A DNA stretch of 64,000 nucleotides. Origin: Cristatella mucedo. Lineage: Eukaryota; Bryozoa; Phylactolaemata; Cristatellidae. Position 1 is the stretch's first letter. Every line of letters starts with the position of its first letter. The position numbers and the translations under genes were made by a program. The stretch lies in contig WPIO01000006.1 in NCBI GenBank assembly GCA_009760855.2, positions 7,803,001 to 7,867,000 of the forward strand, given 5' to 3'. The notes beneath the pieces are model-generated. The model ran no database searches and was not told the DNA's origin. It saw only the letters and a list, made by a program, of their open reading frames with translations. Positions 1-12,998 of this stretch are shown piece by piece.

Positions 1-62
1 TGCCAGCAGCCGCCACGGCCTCCCAGAAGGCCACAGCTGCTGCCACGGCGGTCCTGGTTGGC
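1..62 (-). repeat. Partial third copy of the 0-1.3 kb tandem repeat
   Basis: The first bases of the window resemble positions 1207-1262 (shared words include cggcctccca and gaccaca/gccaca). On the minus strand both stretches read a similar short peptide containing FWEA. This looks like the edge of a further repeat unit cut off by the window start. No known family is recognised. Confidence 0.5.
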
Positions 63-119
63 AGTCCCTCTCGACCGGCAACCGGTCTACAATTCAAAGC
101 TGAAAGATCTGTCATTTAA

Positions 120-480
120 GGCACGGCATTAATTCAGCGTTCAATGGCGCTCTTTCGAGCACGCGTCTTCGAGTCGAGAAATCCGGCTTCGCCAAAACAA
201 AGATTTTCCGATACGTCCAGCTACGGTGTTACGGTGGTCCAGGCGTGAAGTGACGGAATGAATGAACGTGATGTTAGAAGTGGAAGACTGCAGATGCGAT
301 GTAATTGTTCTGTTCGTCAGAGCAGAGAGAGCCTCGGTGTAGGGGGATGGAAACGCTTCCTCGTTAGTTTCAGCTGGTTGGTTAGATGAAGCTCTGGCAG
401 CGACCGAATCCCTAGCTGGCAGGTGCTCGAGACTTTCGCGGCTATCGTAAGCAGCAGTACTACGGCCACGAGTCGGACAA
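120..480 (-). repeat. Tandem repeat unit, copy 1
   Basis: Positions 205-462 align without large gaps to 880-1125, roughly 85% identical by eye, about 670 bp apart in direct orientation. A minus-strand frame is open through both copies (shared peptide words: SRESL, LPARD, NQPAET, YTEALS). Most base differences between the copies change the amino acid, so I treat this as decaying repeat DNA rather than a proven gene. Family unknown. Confidence 0.6.
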
Positions 481-819
481 TGGTGTTGATGTATGGCATT
501 TCGTGCATTTAAAAATGTACTGGAGCTTCCTCCTCTTTGATGGTGTGGGAAGATGCAGCAAAGAATGTTTAATCCATCAATGCACTCGAGAATATATGCA
601 GTGGAAATATCTGAAGAGATTGCTCATAATAGGACGGAGAGGAGTGAAACTAGAATATAAACCGCGTACCGGAAACCGTCGTGTGCACGGACACCAGGTC
701 CGCGTCGCCTCGCTTGAGAAAGTTGCCATGCTTTGATGCAGCAGCTTTCCTAATCCAGCCAAGGCTCTCCGAATGAGGCGAGAAGTCCAATGAATGGAAT
801 TGCTGAAGGTGACCTGTTG

Positions 820-1262
820 TTATGATATATCTGGTTGCCGGTCAAAAAAACCATCGTCACCAAAACGGTGATTTTCCGAGGTACGTCCCGCGATGGCGTT
901 ACGGTGGTCCTGGTGTGAAGTGACGGATTGAATGGGCGTGATGCTAGAAGTGGGAGTCTGCAGGTGTGATGTAATCGTTCTGATTGTCACACCAGAGAGT
1001 GCCTCGGTGTAGGCGGATGGAGAAGCTTCTTCGTGAGTTTCAGCCGGTTGGTTACATGAAGCTCTGGCAGCGACCGCATCCCTAGCTGGCAGGCGGTCGA
1101 GACTTTCACGGCTTTCGTAAGCAGCAGCTATAGCCCGAACTTGCGGAAAGTTTGGCGATAGTGGTCGAGTTGTGCAGGTCTGGCAGCCGATCACGCCGTC
1201 TGCAGTCATCTCGGCCTCCCAAAAGACCACATCTACTGCCGCAGTGGTCCGGCTGGGCTGAC
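820..1262 (-). repeat. Tandem repeat unit, copy 2
   Basis: This is the best preserved unit. Its left part matches copy 1 and its right part (1207-1262) matches the window start. The minus-strand open frame here is 136 codons and Ser/Thr-rich, with no recognisable domain. The unit runs directly into another repeat at 1236-1400. Confidence 0.6.
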
Positions 1263-1400
1263 CCTTCTCGCTGGTGGCCGGTATTTGCCTTCAGCTGAAA
1301 TGAGCTCACCGAACGATCGTCTTTGAAGCCACCAACGTCTGGCTTTGACGCCACAGCTAAAAATCCAGCAAGCCTGGTTCCACACGGACCGGCTGATATC
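1236..1400. repeat. Dispersed repeat D, copy 1
   Basis: It contains an exact 20+ base word (ctgggctgacccttctcgct...) also present at 3487, followed by a similar downstream order of words (gaacgaat/gaacgatc, cacagct, cacacgg, gctgat/gctgac). It is a short repeat of unknown family shared with 3390-3640. Confidence 0.5.
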
Positions 1401-1599
1401 ATGATAGCTTTTTCTATCTAAACACTAATTAATAACAATTCAAAGATCAGTTGGTCATTGCCACCGCCATCACAAATCACTTTCGAAACATTGCGAACGC
1501 TAGACGAATGAAGTGACTAGTCCAATTGACGGTATGAGGCAAAGTGAGGCGGCTGTTAAATGAGTCTGGGAGGCGAACTCAATATTGCCTCTCGACCAA

Positions 1600-2090
1600 G
1601 TGATTGTGGTTGATGCGTTCGGAGTTTGGGCGCTCAATTAGAGGAATTGGCAGAGCGGAGTTTTCAAAAGGATATTCTTCGCTGGCTTCCTGCCCATCAC
1701 CAATGTCTGACGAAGCACTGGCCGACCATCCGTCTCCCGCCTCCCCGTCCTCGTCCTTCGACACGTTTCGTTGTTCGCTATAAGAGGTTATGTTGGCAGC
1801 CTTCCTTTAGTAGCTGCGACCAGACCAGCTTGGTGGTAAATCATGCGTTGTGAATGTAAATGCGCAATCATGCATTGTGAATGCGCAGGACGTCCGAGAA
1901 TAGCTTTCGAACCTTAACCCTTTGCGAATGCTTAACGAATGGCGACGAGGAATAGGCGAAGCCGAGTTTCCTAAAGTAGCTGGCCTAGCCATCGTTCGAC
2001 GAAGTATCGGCCGAGCCTCCACCTACTGATTCCAATATGAAGACGGTAGAGGCTACCTCGTCTTCGTCCTTTGGCCAAGATGTTGGAGCT
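1600..2090. repeat. Weak degenerate direct repeats
   Basis: The segments near 1638-1745 and 1947-2025 share a word order (gaggaat-ggc, gagttt, ctggc, cgaagca/cgaagta, ggccga) at a spacing of about 305 bp. Similarity is low, about two thirds by eye. It may belong to the same repeat-rich block as the unit to its left; no gene is seen. Confidence 0.3.
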
Positions 2091-2876
2091 GTCGACGAAT
2101 GATGGGATGGGCTTAAGATCGTACCTCTGCTGCCGCCTCCATCTGCTGTGGCACTATGGCCGTGCCTTCGTAGGCAGAAAATTTATTTTGCATAAACGTC
2201 TGCGACAGTGGTGATTGTCTCTGCTATGGTGACCAGATGCATATGATACATGCATATGATACATGCCGTGATCTACGCGCTCGTCGATCACGAGCTCCTA
2301 CACAGGAGATGACGTAGGAGGCTCATGGCTTAATATGCATTCGTTTTGCCAAGCGTTGAGCATCGGATGTTCAGGATGGAGCTGCTATATCTAATACCAG
2401 AGCATATACGTCGGGTTCTTTCGAAGAAGCAGAGGCTCCTTATGCTGCAGCAGAGCTGAAAATGCTTGAGTGGAATTGCGAAACATCTCCTCCATCAACG
2501 TCACTCCGAATTAGCATCACCTTTTAAATTCTGCCGAAGATAATTATGGCAGACTGATTCTGAAACTCTCTGATGCTGCTGACGTGTATGTCAGAACCAG
2601 CTTGCCTACTTTACCAGAAATAGCAGTTAAACTCTGGCTTGCAAAACTTGCTTAATGCTATTTGATTCTATTGAATCAATTAACTCGACTAAACTCTCAA
2701 ATGGTCTCTTATATACTCACACTGCTTACACACAATCTTATTCACTTAAGCTCGAGTACGAAATATTCCACGTGCAGTGCAAGTCTTTGACTCTTGTGCC
2801 ACCCATTTTCTGAAATACGTACCAAGCGACGATCTTTTTCGATGCTGCGCAATGATGAGATATTCCAAATGAGCAG
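2090..2876. other. Intergenic, nothing recognised
   Basis: No exon, RNA gene or known repeat is recognised. A 14-base word containing catatgataca is repeated in tandem near 2237-2266. The right edge meets the duplicated promoter copy. Confidence 0.4.
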
Positions 2877-3055
2877 TCCTAGCAAATATGGCCGAAAGGA
2901 GGGTTTCCAAGACCGGAAGTTGGGTTACGACTCCCTTACCTTCCGCTATCTCAGACAATTTAATTAAAATAATAATTATTATAAAAAATTGTGCTTTTTA
3001 AATTTTTTCCCGGGCTTGCTTTTTAGTGACAGGACGCAATACTGCAAGTTCTATC
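2877..3055 (-). pseudogene. Ectopic copy of the RPL36A/SMAP promoter and 5' UTR
   Basis: The sequence matches 12643-12830 closely: the agcaaatatggccgaaagg word, the ccggaagt motif, cttccgctatctcagaca, and then cttt..cccgggcttg all occur in the same order. Similarity starts right next to the position of the RPL36A start codon but the ATG itself is not conserved (cct instead of cat), so no ribosomal protein is encoded. Weaker similarity may extend to about 3110. The open frame starting at 2958 on the minus strand is just the copied leader read through into unrelated DNA. This is a partial segmental duplication of a divergent promoter; whether it still drives transcription is unknown. Confidence 0.8.
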
Positions 3056-3389
3056 GTGTACTTTCAATAATATAATTTGGCTGCTTTCCACCTGCGATCT
3101 TCGAGAAAGTAAGTTTCGACTTCGTGAAGATGGGGAAATTGACAAGGCATGGGTGGAACATAATTATAACTGCTCTTTATTTTGAAACTAGGGCATAGAA
3201 ATGAAAGCAAAACGTATAGAGTTGCGGTTCGTATAAAAAAGTTCAGGTACAAAAGGTCTCCCAGCATGCTCGCAGCATCGTGGTATTCAGCCGCATCATT
3301 TACATCATTGATAAATAAGTGATATTAGCAGCATCTTTTTAAATAATATAATGCAGCCAGACAGCTGGGCGCGCTCACAAAAGACTATT

Positions 3390-3640
3390 ACCTTCCCATT
3401 CTCAGTTCCTATCGAAGTTCCACGGAGGCTGGGGGTACCTGGGTGGTGCAGCGGTTTGCTAGTGCAGCTGGTACAGTGGTTCCGCTGGGCTGACCCTTCT
3501 CGCTGGTGGTACTCTGTTTACATCGCCGCCAGCCGAAGCGAGCTTGTCGAACGAATGTCTCACAGCTTTAACGCAACCAGCCGCTGGTGCACAACAGTCA
3601 GCCAGCCCGGTTTCACACGGCATCGCTGACATGTCACAAA
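3390..3640. repeat. Dispersed repeat D, copy 2
   Basis: Positions 3472-3640 match 1236-1400, and 3390-3440 (cccattctcagttcc ... ccacggaggc) matches about 5200-5245. The word ggtggtgcagcggtttgcta at 3440 could be a tRNA-like box A region, but no convincing box B is seen, so a SINE call is not made. Confidence 0.45.
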
Positions 3641-3954
3641 TCTCTCCTAGCACTTGCTCGGACTCACTCACACCTACCTACATGGGATCGCGCTCGCTTG
3701 CAATCGCTCAAACACGGATTCTCGCTCTCACACTACGTCGCACGAAACTTGGCTCGTATCTGCCTCTAAAATCACGTAAAATGGAGGATCGGCCACCTAT
3801 TGTTACGTCAGATCTGTTTCACATACGTCGTAGAGTCGAACGATTGGCCATTGCTATGATGTCAATTAGCAAAGTTGAGTGTAGTACAGTTAAGAGACAG
3901 TCCAATGTGTGTCGTAAAAGTATACGAGAGCTCGCCTGTAGATTGGTTATAAAG

Positions 3955-4055
3955 CGTAATAATAATAATGCACTTGATAAAGCGCCCTCAGATAACTTAA
4001 TCTCTTTCTAGGCGCTTTACATTTGCTGCAAAGCGAAATGCAATTGAATGGTAAG
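3955..4055 (-). repeat. LINE 3' tail, 5'-truncated copy
   Basis: An (AAT)n run on the plus strand is followed by the signature of this window's LINE 3' end (cttaatctctttctaggcgc, tttgctgcaaag, caattgaatgg). Read on the minus strand this is the last ~90 bp of the element ending in an (ATT)n tail. It is nearly identical to the tail at 46475-46590. Confidence 0.75.
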
Positions 4056-4128
4056 TAAAATGTGGTCTTTCTGGCATATCAGAAGGCATCCAAATTATTG
4101 AGTGCCGACGAAGTGACTAATTACAAAT

Positions 4129-4299
4129 ACTAGACTCTTTGACAGCTTCTTTTGGATAGCAACAGAAGAGCCATGAAGGATTATCGCAGCAGCTTGCAGA
4201 TGCAAATAGGCGATCGCTAACAGCAGGATTCGAACCCACGACCTCTTGTCCGAAGTGATGAAAAGCTACTACTTTACCTAGTGAGCCATCACGACTCAC
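4129..4299 (-). mobile_element. tRNA-derived SINE (family 1)
   Basis: On the minus strand it begins gtgagtcgtgatggc, with a box A-like TGGCTCACTAGG and an exact Pol III box B, GGTTCGAATCC. The body ends in the family 1 3' words (ggctctt, gttgctatccaaaagaagctg). It is the same family as 34926-35093 and 16561-16733. Confidence 0.75.
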
Positions 4300-5189
4300 G
4301 AAGCAGCATTTCTTTAAAGTTCGAGCGTCCGAATAGAGATTAATTGAAAATGGCCTTAGAATTTTAGTCACGAGTATACTTCTACATTGGCAGAGCTATC
4401 GCTCGTGGCTTTCGGCCTTTGCTCTAGTTCGTGTTATAGCTTGGGCTTTCTCAAGACTAAAGCTGGAATCCTCACCTAACGGTACAATTCTGGCATTCTT
4501 CTGCAAGATGGATTTTTTTTTCAAGCGGGCATTCCAGGGAGGCTCGAGATGGTCGCACGTAGTCCGGCAAGTGTCAGACTCCCAGTGAACGACACATATG
4601 TACGTGTAAAGGTTGGGCATTACGTTTTCACGCAAGGACCAGATATGAGCTAACAACCAAGCAGTGACCACGACTTCTGAAATCAATAGTATCTTCATTT
4701 TGCCGTGTTCGAGAATTACACTTTAGCATGGACACGATTTATTTTTCACAAGTGTCCGCCAGCAATAACAAATCGTGAGATGAGTGCCACCACGAATTCC
4801 GGTTGAGGGGAAATTAGTCACTCGTACTGACGAAATGCCGCACCAAAACCTCTCACCTTCGGTCACGTCGTTGCAACTTGAAATGGGTCAAGTGTGTGCA
4901 TGAGTTCAACCCCCAGTAGGTATGGATAGTGCACACCTTGTTACTCGGGAATCGTCCTGCCGCCGGAGTACTCTGAGCTTGGCAACTAAGCAGCAAGCAT
5001 TACACACGATGCGTTTGTTCAGAGAACAGAAAACACGGCAGGAGAATGCAAGAACAATCAATGTTTCTTGTACTTTAAGGATAATTCCACTCGCCTTGGA
5101 GATGATTCGGTTTTAGCCGCCATTTAAAAGCTACTCGAAAGAAGCAGAACTCTACCAAGCAGGCTCCACTGCTGCCATCCTCGGAAGCC

Positions 5190-5340
5190 TATTAGCTGCC
5201 CATTCTTAGTTTTTATTGAGCTTTCACGGAGGCAGGGGGTCCTTGTCTAGCACTGCTGTTCTAGATGCTTCTTGGGCGGTCATCGCGCCACCGATGATTT
5301 GTGCAAGAAGCTGTCTCCTCGGTGTGTCGTTATGGACGAC
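5190..5340. repeat. Dispersed repeat D, fragment
   Basis: The words cccattcttagtttttat and cacggaggcagggggt match 3394-3435 in the same order. Downstream similarity fades. Confidence 0.35.
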
Positions 5341-5394
5341 TCATCGAAGTCTCGCAGCTAATGATATTTCCTCGAGTAGGCACGCATAAGCACA

Positions 5395-7545
5395 CATCGG
5401 ACGAATCACAGGAACCCACGAAAAGCTGTCACAAACAGATGCGTTTCCAGTTTCTTTTCAAATGTGGTCAAATCAGGAGATGTCGAAACGCCATTCGGAA
5501 GTGAGTTCCAGGCTTTGGGAGCATACAAACTAGAGGCACGGTTAACACCTGATTTGAGGTTTGTACAAGGTATACGTAAACAATTTGATTCTGAAAGCAG
5601 GGTGGTACGATGCTTAGCATGGTGGGATGAATTCTGAGGTAGTAAATTCTGGTGTCTGGCCAGGCTGAATCCGTTCTTGCAAAAATTCCACACTCTCAGC
5701 GGATTCCGACCGCGATCTTCAAGAATCATCGTTGTCATGGGTACTGGTCTCCAAATCCTATTCGAGCGCCTCTCATCTCGGGTCCGCATCACTGGCAATT
5801 TCTAGCGTGTAGTATGCTATGTCCAAAAAAGTCTGTCTAGTTCGGGCAGTTTCCATGAGATTGGGTTCGCACCATGAGCTCTCAGCCAATCTCCGGTGTC
5901 GCGTGGCGTGGTTCTGCTGCCATTGAACTCGCAGGCTCGCCTATTTCAAGAGACTGGGAGATATATACGCGTCATTAGTGCTCCGTCTTGGGTCTGAAGA
6001 GAAGTTCGAAAGCGTATTCATCCTACTGGGATAAATTCAGCCACGGTGATGCGTAGCAATCTATCTTTGGTTATTGGAGGGGAATAATGGTCAGGATGTT
6101 AGTTTTAAGTTGGAAGAGTGAGCTATCAGGAATATAACGTAAGCCGAGCTGTAAGGAACAGGCTGTAATATACCAGCTTGCAAAATTCAGGCAATTCCAT
6201 GCGCTTTCGTGCGTTCGGTGCTTCCGACGATTTTGTGTGTTCGGGCCTCAGGTATGTACATCGAATTGCCTTATGGCGCAACCTCAACGGCGAGTTTCAC
6301 TCGAAGGTAAGGTACGCAACTTGGACATTTGGTGGTCAAACATGGTTAAGAAGAACCTTACTCAACCAGAAGTGAGCTCCAGGCTTTGGGGGCATACGAA
6401 CTAAAGGCAGTGTCTTCAAAGGATTTGAGGTTAGTATGAGGCGTAGGCAAACGATCGGATTCAGAAAATTGGGGTGGTACACTGCTTAGCATAGTGGGGG
6501 AGTAGATCTGATAGGTAGGCTGGAGCCACAGGATGAAGGGACCTAAGAGTTCAGTGACAGAACTTTAACATTATAATTATAATACATTGAATATGGTGCT
6601 TCCAGATACCTCAATCTCTTTCTAGGCACTTTTCATTGGCTGCCAAGGAAGCACGATCGAATGGCTACCTTAACGGCAATACTTGACCTGGTCGATACTT
6701 GATGGTAGCTAGTGCAGGACGGCGAGAAGTGGTGGTCTGGCAACTGGACGCTCATGACAGGCATGCGTAGCTGCAGAGTTTTGCACCAGCCTTAAGCGCC
6801 TGATTGCACAGGCCGGTAGATCTGCAAGCAGTGAGTTACAGAAGTCGAGATGGGACGTCGCCAATACATAGACCAATTTGGATGTGGTATCCCTGTTTAA
6901 ATAAGCCCGAATTTAAGCAATCTTACGTAGCAGAAAATTGGCAGACCTGACTTGAGGGTGGAGCTGATGTAGTCATCTAACGACTATGTCATGTAACGAA
7001 AAGTTGGTTACTTTGAAGAAGCAGGACACCTATATTTCATTCAGATGCAAAAGGAGATAGGTTGGCTAAGCCGATTTTGAGTGGTAGGCTTTCAAATTTG
7101 TCCGTTACACTTGGTTTGCCAATAACTAGTAACTTGGTTTGACTGCCATTGAATTAATTAGCAAGAGGGCAGTTGAGAGAACTCGACGTGCTGGAGGGCT
7201 ATGAGGGATCAAAGAAAAGCTACAACTGAATTTCATCTGCATAGAAGTGAAAGCCTTAATTTTGCCTGGCAATCGCATCGGCAAGAGGGAGGGTATAAAC
7301 CGTGAAAAGAACGGGACCAAGCACTGAGCCCTGAGGTATCTCATACTTTAGCGGTTTCTCAGGTTGATCTTTGTACGTTCATATTAAAACTCTGGAATCT
7401 CCCACTGAGATGGGACCTTAATCATTGCATGGCAGTACCAGTGATGTCCACGCGAGACGCTCAAGAAAGACTAGGTGAACGATAGTATCAAAAGCTGCTG
7501 TAAGATCTAGTAAAAAAAGCAGATACGTTCACCTAAGTCTGCATT
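5395..7545 (-). mobile_element. Rearranged LINE (non-LTR retrotransposon) copy
   Basis: Read on the minus strand from 7545, the frames carry reverse transcriptase pieces (NADLG near 7540; PLKYEIPQGSVLGPVLFTVY near 7345-7280), then the 3' part of the ORF (AKHRTT, APKAWNSLP, STSPDLTTF around 5640-5450). Reading frames are broken by stops and shifts. A separate LINE tail is nested at about 6566-6700, and a 77-bp piece of RT sequence in the opposite orientation sits at 5724-5800. It is a dead copy, of L2/CR1-like type by general look. Confidence 0.75.
6566..6700 (-). mobile_element. LINE 3' tail nested in an older LINE copy
   Basis: The host LINE is interrupted after aactttaa (6568) and resumes near 6700 (ttgatggtagc...ggcgagaag), as judged against the uninterrupted copy near 46995-47055. 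The insert carries the attataattataat tail, cctcaatctctttctaggca, and ctgcc-aaggaagcacgatcgaatgg. It shows successive rounds of insertion. Confidence 0.6.
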
Positions 7546-7559
7546 GCTAAATAGGTCGT

Positions 7560-7745
7560 TATACAACCTACACCCTATATTTGCAACTAATCACCCCCAC
7601 AGAATCATCGTTGTCATGGGTACTGGTCTCCAAATCCTATTCGAGTGCCTCTCATCTCGGGTCCGCATCACTGGCATCGATCTGCAAGGAATGGTCAAAG
7701 CTCTGTCTCAGGGTGTAGCAGGAGTGGTACTTCTTAGCATAGGTT
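7560..7745 (+). repeat. Inverted LINE reverse-transcriptase fragment
   Basis: The plus frame reads FECLSSRVRITGIDLQGMVK, corresponding to FLEHLSSRLGITGNALQ in the copy near 49180. It lies head to head with the minus-strand copy to its left. The first 77 bp (7601-7676) recur almost exactly at 5724-5800. Confidence 0.6.
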
Positions 7746-8847
7746 GTAAACAGTCAGAAATCAACCGAGGAGCCTATTAAATACAGGGCGCCCCAGGGCT
7801 GTGCTCGGCCTTCTTATATTATTGGTCCAATTTATATTCTTTATCTAGCCACTTTAGCCAGGTACAGAGTACAACCCAGGACTTAAGCATGTTTTGATCT
7901 CTCCTGGCCCTACAGCATAACTTAAGGTTCTCTTTGTCTCCCTCTTGCTGTGAGTATAGCAGACCTTCGCACATAGACGGCAGCACAATTTCTCAAAATT
8001 GAATGACGATAACAAGATTGTAGTTATGGCCAAAGGTTCCAAACTTGGAATAGTCTATACCTCAGAATGGATAACGGCAGCATATCTACAGTAGCTTCTA
8101 CGTTTAATCTACATGTCTTGTTCCGAAGTGACCGCTCACCTAACATCAGCTCCCACCAGGTCTACCTGCTTCAAGCTTGGTGACAAAATTTGGAGCATCG
8201 GTTGTCCAACAAGGATTACTTCTCCCCATTTAACGTCGCAGCGAGGTTTTGTCACTCATTAGGTCTCTTTATTTTTCGCTCTCGACTACCTTTCTCAACT
8301 ACACGTTTTCAGGCTAACATCGGCAACAGCATGCTTTACCTTTGGATAACTTGTTGGTGGGTCGGCACTTCCAAGGCCTGCAAGTTACGACTGACGGCAA
8401 CTCCAGCTTTATATCTATTGATATCCAATAGGAGCTAAAAGCACATTCGTTCATCAGCATTTGCTGCGCCCTTGTGAATTAACCTTGCTGTGCTCACACA
8501 TGCCGGCACTTCACGCTATCACTAACCGATTGAATTGCTCTTTAGGCTAAATATGATGAGCGCCATGACTAACGACGTTGACATGAATAATGTTCAGCAT
8601 ATATACATTTAGTTCTATAAGAATGCTATACAACTGGATTTTAATTCCTGATTACAACAATGCTGAGGTACCAGCAGCATCCGATCACAGTTACACATAA
8701 ATCACTCACTGTTCTTTTGTGGGTTAACTTCTTAAGCTATCGAGTAAAGCCATCTATTAGTCGATGGCATTACTGAAGTACCTTTTGGGAGGGTTCTCCC
8801 TACTTGCAATTTAAGCCTTTTAAGAAAATATTCAGAATCGTTGATAA
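7746..8847. other. Intergenic, nothing recognised
   Basis: No coding exon, RNA gene or known repeat is recognised on either strand. Open frames here are short and composition is ordinary. Confidence 0.35.
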
Positions 8848-8935
8848 CAGCGGTTCGCAACCTGTGAGTTGCGAACCTTTTCACAGGGGTTGCCTATGAC
8901 TAATGTGGCGGCTTTAGTGTTGTTAAGAACCACTG
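8848..8935. mobile_element. 88-bp hAT-type MITE
   Basis: The element runs from CAGCGGTTCGCAAC to GTTCTTAACAAC-type reverse complement, ending gttgttaagaaccactg. The terminal inverted repeats match at about 11 of 14 positions. The flanking 8-mers gttgataa and gtttaaaa agree at 6 of 8, consistent with an old 8-bp hAT target duplication. The left end also folds into a perfect 10-bp hairpin with a 6-base loop (8852-8877). It has no coding capacity. Confidence 0.6.
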
Positions 8936-9224
8936 GTTTAAAAGCTTCATTTGGTCAACCAACAATCCTGTTTCCCCCAGTACGAATTCTTTTAATCGAG
9001 TAATAACAACGCATTTATTTTTATCAATGCTGCTCAAAGATTTATTTTAAGTTACCACTAGCTCCGTGCATACCAGATCGATATCTTAAGAGCTTAATGC
9101 AGCTATTTTTCACATCATTTGGTGGGTCTTTGCGTCCACATACCTGCTTTCATTAAGCAGGGTGCTTGTCACTTAAAATAATTGAGTAGTGCCATTCTAC
9201 ACAGCATCTGTATAGCTCCTACTA

Positions 9225-9285
9225 ACCAAGATATTCAGTTCTGAGGGCACTATACACAAATATTATTACTACTATTAATTCCAGC
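9225..9285 (+). repeat. LINE 3' tail, plus orientation
   Basis: The words gatattcagttctgagggca, ctataca and a run of attattactactatt match the LINE 3' end and its (ATT)n tail. Only about 60 bp is preserved. Confidence 0.55.
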
Positions 9286-9694
9286 TGATTAGGAAGGTCG
9301 ATGTCAGACTGAAAAACTAGATTTAAAGAACAATAGTAGTATCAATGTCCGCATTCATAAGCCTTGGCTATGTGGATTTGCCGACTTCCCTAATGTCACC
9401 GAGTTTTCTTATGCATCTGAAAATTAATTTTTGCATGCAAGGCAGGTGCATCAATGGCAACGACAAAGCAGATTAATTTGCACAGCTGAATAGTCCAAAG
9501 ACCTATGCCACAAGACATTTCAAGAGTTTGCCGAATAACTAGTGATGTGTTTAAAGCAGGTCGTTGCTACAACGAGTGAAGTCAACTAGCTAGCTTTAAA
9601 GCTCGACGGGTGATTCTTAAGGTCATGCTTAGCCAGCAGTCGTGCAGCCGAATGCAACTGCTTAGCAGCAAATAACCACGATTTGCAAGAGAGG

Positions 9695-9700
9695 TTTATT
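9695..9700 (-). terminator. RPL36A polyadenylation signal AATAAA
   Basis: On the minus strand AATAAA lies 15 bases past the TAG stop codon at 9716-9718. This gives a very short 3' UTR, which is usual for ribosomal protein genes. Confidence 0.7.
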
Positions 9701-9715
9701 GAAGTTTCAATAGGA

Positions 9716-12642
<2,927 letters not shown>

Positions 12643-12863
12643 CTTAGCAAATATGGCCGAAAGGAGGGTTTCCCAGACCGGAAGTGGGGTTAAGACTCCA
12701 TTGCCTTCCGCTATCTCAGACAAACATTTAACAAATGAATAAGTAATAATATAAAAAATTGATTGAGCTTTTTAAATTCTTTCCCGGGCTTGTCTAATGA
12801 AAGGGCCGGTCTTTTGACTGCAGGCCGCCATAGGTACTTCCGGCTAGGTGACTTAAAACCGCG
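12643..12863. promoter_or_regulatory. Divergent promoter between RPL36A and the SMAP gene
   Basis: The two start codons are 221 bp apart and point away from each other. Near the RPL36A side lie a YY1-like aatATGGC, a CCGGAAGT ETS-like site (about 12677) and, on the minus strand, a pyrimidine tract (ccctcctttcgg) that could be the 5'-TOP of the ribosomal mRNA. A second cttccgg lies near 12837 on the SMAP side. The middle is AT-rich (12726-12775). The motifs are seen in the sequence; promoter function is inferred. An ectopic copy of the block is at 2877-3055. Confidence 0.75.
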
Positions 12864-12998
12864 ATGAGCGAAAAGAAGAAAGTGCGTGCTGTCGCCGATG
12901 GAGCTGGAGGGAAGAAAGAGAAGGAAAGCGGAGCGAAAACGTCGAAAAAAGGCGACGTAGCGCCCGCGAAGCCAACTGGCGACGACCTCTCCTCGCGT
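12864..12998 (+). CDS. SMAP gene exon 1
   Basis: It spans 45 codons from ATG at 12864 to CGT, with donor gtaggt (phase 0). It is the first ATG after the divergent promoter. The exon and the start of the intron are CpG-rich. Confidence 0.75.

Noticed and set aside
2746-2958. 70-codon minus-strand open frame starting in the RPL36A-like leader copy
   Set aside because: It is the copied 5' UTR read into unrelated DNA; no ribosomal protein residues follow.
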